Positions 7,706 to 12,695 of a DNA stretch of 14,076 bases are shown piece by piece. The notes under the pieces are model-generated. The model searched no databases. It was not told the origin of the DNA and saw only the letters and a program-made list of their open reading frames with translations. How positions within the stretch are numbered: position 1 is the stretch's first letter; each line of letters starts with the position of its first letter. Made by a program: the position numbers and the translations under genes. The stretch is from Synergistaceae bacterium. Its GTDB lineage: Bacteria; Synergistota; Synergistia; Synergistales; Aminobacteriaceae. Location: contig JAISSA010000017.1 in assembly GCA_031273365.1 (NCBI GenBank), positions 1 to 14,076 of the forward strand, in the 5' to 3' direction.

Positions 7706-7773
7706 AAAAACGAAGCCAAAAACATGGGGCGCTGCCCCATACCCCGCAGGGGACGTAGTCCCCTGACCCCGTT
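7706..7773 (-). repeat. R1 repeat, copy 3; hairpin plus T-runs between ssnA and ygfK
   Basis: The hairpin ATGGGGC-gct-GCCCCAT (7724-7740) is followed by the core CCCCGCAGGGGAC-gta-GTCCCCTGACCCCG (7742-7771). On the minus strand the stem is followed by G and then TTTTT, with a second TTTTT 7 nt further on. The two T-runs arise from a duplicated GAAGCCAAAAAC-like 11-12 mer. The element begins a few bases after the ssnA stop codon and ends 17 bp before the ygfK Shine-Dalgarno. It looks like a partial terminator or mRNA-processing hairpin inside the operon. Confidence 0.65.
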
Positions 7774-7778
7774 AGTTT

Positions 7779-9107
7779 TTAAACCTTCTCCCAGACTTTT
7801 TTTGAGCGCTCTCTCGCCTTCGCCAGGAGGGCGTCTTCGTCGATATCGCTCATCACGCGGTTTTCCATCAGCACCCTGCCCTGAGCTGCCGTGGTCGTGA
7901 CAGCGCGCCCGCTCGCGCCGAACAGCAGGTGCCCGTTGATGTTCGCCTCCGTAAGCTCCGTTGGCGGCCGGTAATCCAGAACCGTCACGTCCGCGGAATA
8001 TCCGGGCAAAAGACGCCCCGTCGGAGTCCTGAAATAACGTCCGGCTATTTTGGAGTTGTTGTCGAACAGCATGGTCGGGATCTCGCTCCACGCGACGTTG
8101 GGGTGCTTTTGGGCGTGCTTTTGCAGCGCGTTCGCGAATTTCCAGGATTGCAGCATGTCGCTCACATAACCGTCAGTGCCCAATCCGACGGTGATTCCCC
8201 GCGCGCACAGGTCAATGATCGGGCTGACCCCTACGGCGTTGCCCATATTCGACTCGGGGTTATGCACGACCGCGGTGCCGGTATCCTGCAAAATCTCCAT
8301 TTCTTCGTCGTTCACGTGTATGCAGTGGACGGCCGTGGAGCGGGGGCCGGTTATCCCGAAATCCCGGAAACGGGCCATTATCCGTTTTCCGTATTTTTTG
8401 AGGGAATCCTCCTCGTCCGACGGTCCTTCGGCGACATGGACGTGATACCCGGCGGCAAAGTCGCCCGTGGCGTTTGCGCAGGCCTCGAGAGTATCGTTCG
8501 AGAGCGTCATGGACGCGTGCAGGCCGAACGTCCCGGCAAGCAGCCCGCTCTCGTCCCGCGCGGCGTGTTTGATGAAATCGATGTTTTCCCGGATCCCGTC
8601 CTCCATGACCTGCCTGCCGTCGCGATCCGAAACCTCGTAACAGAGACAGTTCCTCACGCCCAGCTCCGAGGCGGCCTCCGCGATGCGAAACAGGCTGCCT
8701 CCAACGGCGGACGGGCTTGCGTGGTGGTCGATGACCGTGGTGACGCCGTTTTTGATGCAGTCGATCATGCAAACCACGGCGGAATAATAAACGTCCTCGA
8801 GGGACAGGGCCTTGTCGAGTTTCCACCACAGACGCTCGAGAACCTCGTTGAAATTCTGAGCCGGCGCTCCGCCGACCGACAACCCCCTCGAAAATGCGCT
8901 GTAATAGTGCATGTGAGCGTTGATGAAACCCGGCATTATCAATCCGCCGTGCGCGTCGATGAACCGGGCTCCCTTATGGAGCTCCCTCAACTCGCCCGAA
9001 TTGCCGACCCCGGCGATAATTTTCCCGTCGATCGCCACGCAGCCGTCTCTGAAAAACGGCTTCCCGACGTCACGCGTTATGACCGTTCCGTTTCCGATAA
9101 GTATCAT
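7779..9107 (-). CDS. ssnA: SsnA-family amidohydrolase / aminohydrolase
   Basis: A 442-residue member of the metal-dependent amidohydrolase superfamily (ATZ/TRZ and guanine deaminase branch). GFINAHMH carries the HxH pair (His65, His67). Further landmarks are GLHAS (His197), YHVHVAE (His222, His224), STAVHCIHV (His261) and GLGTDGY (metal Asp312). These match a mononuclear hydrolase that deaminates or opens heterocyclic rings. I place the start at ATG 9107: GAGGGGG (complement of 9115-9121) is 7 nt upstream, and the resulting N-terminus MILIGNGTV and length match E. coli SsnA. The ATG at 9113 touches the Shine-Dalgarno and the TTG at 9125 lies upstream of it. It sits 64 bp after ygeX and 104 bp before ygfK. 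Substrate is inferred to be a purine-derived ring intermediate. Confidence 0.9.
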   Translation of the reverse strand: MILIGNGTVITRDVGKPFFRDGCVAIDGKIIAGVGNSGELRELHKGARFIDAHGGLIMPGFINAHMHYYSAFSRGLSVGGAPAQNFNEVLERLWWKLDKALSLEDVYYSAVVCMIDCIKNGVTTVIDHHASPSAVGGSLFRIAEAASELGVRNCLCYEVSDRDGRQVMEDGIRENIDFIKHAARDESGLLAGTFGLHASMTLSNDTLEACANATGDFAAGYHVHVAEGPSDEEDSLKKYGKRIMARFRDFGITGPRSTAVHCIHVNDEEMEILQDTGTAVVHNPESNMGNAVGVSPIIDLCARGITVGLGTDGYVSDMLQSWKFANALQKHAQKHPNVAWSEIPTMLFDNNSKIAGRYFRTPTGRLLPGYSADVTVLDYRPPTELTEANINGHLLFGASGRAVTTTAAQGRVLMENRVMSDIDEDALLAKARERSKKVWEKV

Positions 9108-9114
9108 TGCCATG

Positions 9115-9121
9115 CCCCCTC
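9115..9121 (-). promoter_or_regulatory. Ribosome binding site fixing the ssnA start
   Basis: GAGGGGG on the minus strand is 7 nt from ATG 9107 and only 1 nt from ATG 9113, which favours the shorter reading. Confidence 0.6.
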
Positions 9122-9171
9122 GCAAATGTTCAGGCTCATTGCTGACTGGAAAAATGGAAAAAATCTCCCGC

Positions 9172-10431
9172 TCATTTTGTCGGTTCGCTCATCACCTCGC
9201 AGGTTGGAAATTCTCCGTCCCACACGACGCGCCTGTAACGGGACGGGTCGGTATCGCCCTCAGTGCTGAACAGCACAACGGTGGAATTTTTGTCCAGCTT
9301 CAGAGCATCGCGCAGCCCGGCAAGGCTCTCGTCCTGCATGACGTATGTGAGCAGGCCCGCCGTGAGCGCGCCGGACTCGCCCGAACAGACGCGGGGATCT
9401 CCGGCAAGAGGATTGCCGAGCACCCTCATCCCGCGAGCCGCCACGTAGTCCGGGCAGGAGACAAAGGCCGAAGCGTAATCGCGAAGGATGTCGAACGCGA
9501 TGGAGTTGGCCTCCCCACAGGCGAGGCCGGCCATCAGCGTGTCGAGGTCCCCGGTAACGGCGCGGGGACGGCCGTCGCCCGCGATCGCCGAGCGATAATA
9601 GCAGTCCGCTCTGTTGGATTCAGCCACGATGACTCTGGGCGGCCGTTCGGGAAATCGATTTCTGAATATAGCCTGCACCGCCCCGGCAAGCGAGCCGACG
9701 CCGGCCTGTATGAAGACGTGAGTCGGCTTGCCTGCGCCGTTCGCCGACATCTGTTCGATGGCCTCGTCAACCATCGTTCCATAGCCCTTCATGATCCAGA
9801 GCGGTATCTCCTCGTACCCGGGCCACGCGGTATCCTGAACGACGACCCACCCTTGCCCGGAAGCCTCCTGCGCCGTCAGACGCACCGATTCGTCGTAGTT
9901 GACGTCGCGTATCGTCACGCTGGCGCCCTCGTTCGCGATCAGCTCGCAGCGGTGTTTTGAGGAACCCTTCGGCATACGGACGACGGCTTTCTGATGGAGC
10001 AGCCGGGCCGTCCAGGCGACTCCGCGCCCGTGGTTGCCGTCGGTCGTGGTCGCAAACGTCACGTCCCCCGTTATTTTTTTTGTTTCCTCGCTCATCAGGT
10101 CGGTGCAGGAGAGCCGGGAGATGTCCCTGCCAAGACGCCCGGCCAGGTACCTCGCTATGGCGTAAACGCCGCCAAGAGCCTTGAACGCGTTGAGGCCGAA
10201 GCGAAACGATTCGTCCTTGAGGTACAGGCCCCCAATCCCAAGCGTCTCCGCAAGGCTTTTCAGGTTGCACAGAGGCGTCGGCTCGTAACCCGGAATCGTC
10301 GCATGGAACCCGCGGACGGCCCGCGTCTCGTTCTCGTCGAAAGCGGACAGAACGCTTGTCGGTTTTTTAAAATAAATCGTCCCCTCGTTGGATATCCAAA
10401 GAATTTTTTCGCGCGTAACATCAGTGACCAT
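9172..10431 (-). CDS. ygeX: 2,3-diaminopropionate ammonia-lyase (PLP-dependent)
   Basis: A 419-residue fold-type II PLP enzyme, slightly longer than E. coli YgeX (about 400 residues). FGLNAFKALGG holds the Schiff-base Lys84. TTTDGNHGRG (128-137) holds Asp131, matching the Asp that in the E. coli enzyme takes the alpha proton from the D-isomer. The glycine loop GVGSLAGA (244-251) binds the PLP phosphate. The reaction is 2,3-diaminopropionate to pyruvate plus two ammonia in the cytoplasm. The start is ATG at 10431 with GGGAGG (complement of 10441-10446) 9 nt upstream. It is the first enzyme gene of the cluster, 75 bp after the regulator, with its own TATAAT element in the gap. In this pathway it would be the last step, feeding carbon into central metabolism. 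Confidence 0.93.
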   Translation of the reverse strand: MVTDVTREKILWISNEGTIYFKKPTSVLSAFDENETRAVRGFHATIPGYEPTPLCNLKSLAETLGIGGLYLKDESFRFGLNAFKALGGVYAIARYLAGRLGRDISRLSCTDLMSEETKKITGDVTFATTTDGNHGRGVAWTARLLHQKAVVRMPKGSSKHRCELIANEGASVTIRDVNYDESVRLTAQEASGQGWVVVQDTAWPGYEEIPLWIMKGYGTMVDEAIEQMSANGAGKPTHVFIQAGVGSLAGAVQAIFRNRFPERPPRVIVAESNRADCYYRSAIAGDGRPRAVTGDLDTLMAGLACGEANSIAFDILRDYASAFVSCPDYVAARGMRVLGNPLAGDPRVCSGESGALTAGLLTYVMQDESLAGLRDALKLDKNSTVVLFSTEGDTDPSRYRRVVWDGEFPTCEVMSEPTK

Positions 10432-10448
10432 GGCCTGATTCCTCCCTG

Positions 10449-10473
10449 GTGAATTCAGTGAATTAGTGAATTA
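10449..10473 (-). repeat. Triple TAATTCAC direct repeat at the ygeX transcription start region
   Basis: On the minus strand TAATTCAC, TAATTCAC and TGAATTCAC follow one another directly after, and partly overlapping, the TATAAT box at 10470-10475. They span the likely transcription start and end 2 nt before the Shine-Dalgarno. Tandem 8-mers here could be an operator or a 5' UTR slippage tract. Confidence 0.55.
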
Positions 10474-10498
10474 TAGATCTTACGTATTTATCTTAAAT
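10470..10498 (-). promoter_or_regulatory. Candidate promoter for ygeX and the catabolic operon
   Basis: The minus strand has a perfect TATAAT (complement of 10470-10475), about 40 nt upstream of the ygeX ATG. The -35 side is very AT-rich but poor: ATTTAA at 17-bp spacing or TTTAAG at 16. A strong -10 with a weak -35 suits an activator-dependent promoter. The position, after the regulator stop codon, would let the enzyme genes be expressed separately from the regulator. Confidence 0.5.
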
Positions 10499-10517
10499 TT
10501 GCGTATTTATTTTAAAT
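10483..10517 (-). promoter_or_regulatory. Direct repeat upstream of the ygeX -10, candidate operator
   Basis: CGTATTTATCTTAAAT (10483-10498) and CGTATTTATTTTAAAT (10502-10517) match at 15 of 16 positions and start 19 bp apart, just under two helical turns. One copy covers the -35 region. The other covers the stop codon and last codons of the regulator gene. This suits a dimeric regulator such as the neighbouring PAS/HTH protein, by inference. Confidence 0.45.
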
Positions 10518-11184
10518 ATCTATATATGGTTTGTTCGGAAACATCGAGCCGCGAGGCGACGTCTGAGATCACTCCCTTGAGCAGGAATATCCCCTTTTTG
10601 TTGAGCGCTTCGACGGCCTCTTTTTTTTCATCCGCGGTCATCCTTGCCGGATCGACGCCATAGCTGTCTAAAACCTGCTCCATAACGGAAAGAACCATCT
10701 CCCTGACCGAAAAGTGGTCGTTTGCGTCGGCGTTTGTGCTGGCGTTTGTGTTGGCGTTTGTGCTGGATGGAGCAGAGTCGCCGTTGATATCCTCGTCGAT
10801 CGCGAGGAACTGACCCAGGACCCGATGGGCCTCTGAAAGGGCCGAGAGGTCGGTATTGATCCCGAGCAATCCTATGATTTCGTCATTGTCGTCGCGAATG
10901 AAGAACGTCGAGGACTTGAGGAATTTTCCGGCGCTTCCGGCCTTGCCGAGGTAGTTCGTGATGAAATTTTTCCCCTCGTGCCTGCCGTGCTGCAGGACAT
11001 GTTTCGCAAAATCCGTGATCGGCGCGCCGACGTCGCGGCCCGACAACCCCCCGTTGCGGATTGCGACGAGCGAACTCTCTTCGTTGCTCAGATCGTGAAG
11101 GACGATTTCGCTGTTCGGTCCGACAACCTCCGCCAGAAAATCGACCAGAGGCAGATAACTCCGAACTTTCCCGCTCGATTCCAA
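10507..11184 (-). CDS. YheO-like transcriptional regulator (PAS_6 + HTH_22)
   Basis: A 225-residue protein. Residues 8-120 form the YheO/PAS_6 domain (SYLPLVDFLAEVVGPNSEIVLHDL, then STFFIRDDNDEIIGLLGINTD), which senses small ligands. A low-complexity Asn/Thr/Ala/Ser linker (about 138-156) precedes the C-terminal HTH_22 domain (ADEKKEAVEALNKKGIFLLKG, then VASRLDVSEQTIYRYLK). The last helix is the DNA-recognition helix at the very C-terminus, as usual for this family. The only reasonable start is TTG at 11184, preceded by AAAGGGG about 10 nt upstream; an in-frame stop lies a little further up. YheO-like regulators often sit beside the catabolic genes they control. Here it heads the cluster 75 bp before ygeX and may be autoregulated through the inverted repeat at 11208-11223. 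Confidence 0.85.
   Translation of the reverse strand: MESSGKVRSYLPLVDFLAEVVGPNSEIVLHDLSNEESSLVAIRNGGLSGRDVGAPITDFAKHVLQHGRHEGKNFITNYLGKAGSAGKFLKSSTFFIRDDNDEIIGLLGINTDLSALSEAHRVLGQFLAIDEDINGDSAPSSTNANTNASTNADANDHFSVREMVLSVMEQVLDSYGVDPARMTADEKKEAVEALNKKGIFLLKGVISDVASRLDVSEQTIYRYLK
10718..10765 (-). repeat. 12-bp tandem repeat inside the regulator gene (linker)
   Basis: Three near-identical 12-mers, GCGTTTGTGCTG (10730-10741, 10754-10765) and GCGTTTGTGTTG (10742-10753), follow a degenerate unit at 10718-10729. They encode repeated S/N-T-N-A units of the interdomain linker. The unit is a multiple of three, so copy-number change would lengthen or shorten the linker without a frameshift. Confidence 0.8.
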
Positions 11185-11207
11185 TGGACTGACCCCTTTG
11201 TGTATGA

Positions 11208-11223
11208 TGATAAGTTTTTATCA
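11208..11223 (-). promoter_or_regulatory. Inverted repeat TGATAA-N4-TTATCA in the regulator leader
   Basis: Perfect 6-bp arms (11208-11213 and 11218-11223) flank GTTT. They lie between the candidate -10 (11251-11256) and the TTG start of the regulator, which is where an autoregulatory operator would be expected. Confidence 0.5.
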
Positions 11224-11250
11224 CGGTAATTTTTTCTTATTATGTTACGT

Positions 11251-11278
11251 ATGATACTCTCTCCTTCGCCTTTGTCAA
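11251..11278 (-). promoter_or_regulatory. Sigma70-type promoter of the regulator gene
   Basis: On the minus strand a perfect -35 TTGACA (complement of 11273-11278), a 16-bp spacer and the -10 TATCAT (complement of 11251-11256; 5 of 6 to consensus) lie about 65 nt upstream of the TTG start. It is the best promoter match in the window. Confidence 0.65.
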
Positions 11279-11299
11279 GCATTTTCGGAAAGCATTCAG

Positions 11300-11325
11300 G
11301 CCCGAGGGGCAGGGGAACGTTCACC
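11300..11325. repeat. Degenerate R2 fragment in the regulator-corA intergenic region
   Basis: GCCCGAGGGGCAGGGGAACG resembles the CCGGGGGGCAGGGGGAACG segment of unit 3 in the array at 4299-4361. It lies on the corA side of the 197-bp divergent spacer. I see no convincing corA promoter there, only an AT-rich TTAAAATAAT at 11331-11340. Confidence 0.4.
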
Positions 11326-11381
11326 TTCTGTTAAAATAATGTCTTACCGTTTCTGAAGAGGACGGCAGAGGAGGGGACGTT

Positions 11382-12359
11382 TTGATTTCAGTGTTGAAAA
11401 CGCGGGCATCCACGCCCGGGCACGAGGAACTGTCGATGGACAACCTCTGTCCGGGAAGCTGGATTAGCGCCATCGCTCCGACGCGCCGGGAACTTGAGGA
11501 CATTGCCCGCCTGACCGCCGTCCCGCTGGATTTCCTCTCCGCGGCCACGGACGTCGAGGAGTCGAGCCGCATCGACTTCGAAGACGCGGACGAGGACAGC
11601 GGACACGCTGCCTGCGTGCTTCTGGTGATCAATATCCCTCAACGCCCTGCTGACTTCGGTTTCGACACGCTGCCCCTGGGCGTCGTCATCACGCGTAATT
11701 TTTTTATCACCGTCTGCCTGGAGAAAAACGACATCCTGCCCGGCCCGACAGGCGGCGTCAGCGGTTTTTGCACGTGGAAGCGCACGCGATTTCTTTTGCA
11801 GATTCTCTATAAGACGGCGGACGCTTACCTGCGATGCCTCAACGAAATGAACCGCATGTCCGACCGCACCAGAGAAGCCCTGCGCCAGTCCATGAGAAAC
11901 GAGGAGCTGTTCAGGCTGATGGACCTCGAAAAGGGCATGACCTTCTTCACCGGGGCGATCCGCAGCAACCGCGTGACGATCGACAGACTGGTGCGGATGC
12001 TGAACGGCGAGCAGTTTCAGCAGCTGGTGAAGATGCGCGAGGAGGACAGGGACCTGCTGGCGGACGTGATCGTCGAATACGATCAGGCCTACGACATGGT
12101 GCGGGTGTACAGCGACGTGCTGAGCGGAATGATGGACACCTTCGCCTCGATCATCTCGAACAACCTCAACATTGTCATGAAATTTCTGGCGTCGATGACG
12201 GTCATCATCTCGATTCCCATGGTCGTCTCCGGCTTTTGGGGCATGAACGTCGCCGTGCCCCTCAGCGGGGTGAGGCACGCCTTCGGCTGGATCATGATTC
12301 TGGCGGCGGCCCTGAGCTCCGCCGCCGCCTGGTGGCTCTGGAAAAAACGCATGTTTTAA
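11382..12359 (+). CDS. corA: CorA-family magnesium/divalent cation transporter
   Basis: A 325-residue protein with CorA architecture. A long cytoplasmic alpha/beta plus helical domain occupies about residues 1-265. Two C-terminal transmembrane helices follow (about 268-286 and 302-320), with the diagnostic pore motif Gly-Met-Asn at 287-289 in the short loop after TM1. It ends in a positively charged tail (KKRMF). The start is TTG at 11382, set by GGAGG at 11370-11374 with 7 nt spacing. The usual loop motif after GMN is MPEL-like; here it is VAVPLSG, so metal preference may differ within the family. It is transcribed divergently from the regulator and has no evident link to purine breakdown. 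No terminator is visible after the stop codon. Confidence 0.9.
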   Translation: MISVLKTRASTPGHEELSMDNLCPGSWISAIAPTRRELEDIARLTAVPLDFLSAATDVEESSRIDFEDADEDSGHAACVLLVINIPQRPADFGFDTLPLGVVITRNFFITVCLEKNDILPGPTGGVSGFCTWKRTRFLLQILYKTADAYLRCLNEMNRMSDRTREALRQSMRNEELFRLMDLEKGMTFFTGAIRSNRVTIDRLVRMLNGEQFQQLVKMREEDRDLLADVIVEYDQAYDMVRVYSDVLSGMMDTFASIISNNLNIVMKFLASMTVIISIPMVVSGFWGMNVAVPLSGVRHAFGWIMILAAALSSAAAWWLWKKRMF

Positions 12360-12379
12360 ACCCCGGAACCGCGCGACGG

Positions 12380-12469
12380 ACAAAACCTCATCAGGCCGAA
12401 ATTATCTTTGCAAAATATTTTGAAAGCTGTGATCTCTATGAGCCACCTGGAGGCCCTGATGCCTCATAA
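12380..12469 (+). pseudogene. Possible 3' remnant of a lost ABC-3C effector (CTD-component) gene
   Basis: In the frame ending at TAA 12467-12469 there are about 29 codons with good protein character (FAKYFESCDLYEPPGG, then PDAS). Their AT-leaning codons match the genes to the right and not corA. No start codon with a ribosome binding site precedes them, and the open frame upstream is only the corA shadow. The stop overlaps the next gene's ATG by 11 bp, the usual coupling in three-gene ABC-3C operons, where an effector with a conserved C-terminal domain precedes the middle component. I infer a truncation that left only the 3' end. I cannot confirm homology without a search, so this is tentative. 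Confidence 0.35.
12449..12453 (+). promoter_or_regulatory. Ribosome binding site fixing the middle-component start
   Basis: GGAGG is 5 nt before ATG 12459. The upstream in-frame starts (TTG 12408, ATG 12438) have no comparable site. Confidence 0.7.
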
Positions 12470-12695
12470 ACACGTACGCTTCTGCGAGTCTCTTCTGGGG
12501 CTGGCGGGTTACATTCGTGCTGTTCTTGTGGAGCCCATGACCATTGACGGACTATACAGTTTCTTAAATTCTTCTGAATCTGCATGGCTCATCAAACCTG
12601 ATTTTACAGAAGTGGTGCTGGCGATAGACGTCCTCCTTATTTTGAAGCAGGTAACTCTGGTCGGCGAAAATCACATACAGAGGATCTCGTCATGA
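12459..12695 (+). CDS. Small ABC-three-component system middle component (MC6-like)
   Basis: A 78-residue protein. The N-terminus MPHKHVRFCESLLGLAGYI followed by a helix and TIDGLYSF resembles the middle-component-6 type of ABC-3C systems (pattern xPxKHIxFxESLLGLGxxxL, then a winged-helix-like rest). The strongest support is context: its TGA overlaps the ATG of the following SMC/Rad50-like ATPase gene by 3 nt (ATGA), which indicates translational coupling. The start at ATG 12459 is chosen for its Shine-Dalgarno and because it gives the family-like N-terminus. The longer frame from 12408 is open all the way back to the corA stop codon. In ABC-3C systems the middle component is thought to bridge ATPase and effector. 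The exact subtype is from memory of the family pattern. Confidence 0.6.
   Translation: MPHKHVRFCESLLGLAGYIRAVLVEPMTIDGLYSFLNSSESAWLIKPDFTEVVLAIDVLLILKQVTLVGENHIQRISS

Noticed and set aside
7675..8091. N-terminal extension of YgfK by 139 codons
   Set aside because: It overlaps the end of ssnA in another frame and includes the R1 repeat. A strong ribosome binding site and the family N-terminus place the start at 7674.
9108..9125. TTG or ATG starts upstream for ssnA
   Set aside because: The ribosome binding site itself lies at 9115-9121, and starting at 9107 gives the family's usual N-terminus and length.
7929..9269. 446-codon plus-strand frame opposite ssnA
   Set aside because: It is the antisense shadow of ssnA, with biased composition and no family features.
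284..10431. Selenocysteine codon (in-frame TGA) in one of the selenium-linked genes
   Set aside because: All cluster genes are open with normal sense codons, and I see no interrupted frame or SECIS-like context. The selenium link is by genomic association only.
11331..11340. -10 box for corA (TTAAAATAAT)
   Set aside because: There is no acceptable -35 at 16-18 bp upstream, because that stretch is the G-rich R2 fragment. I do not call a corA promoter.
12408..12458. Longer middle-component protein starting at TTG 12408 or ATG 12438
   Set aside because: Neither has a Shine-Dalgarno. The frame simply continues open from the corA stop codon, while ATG 12459 has GGAGG at ideal spacing.
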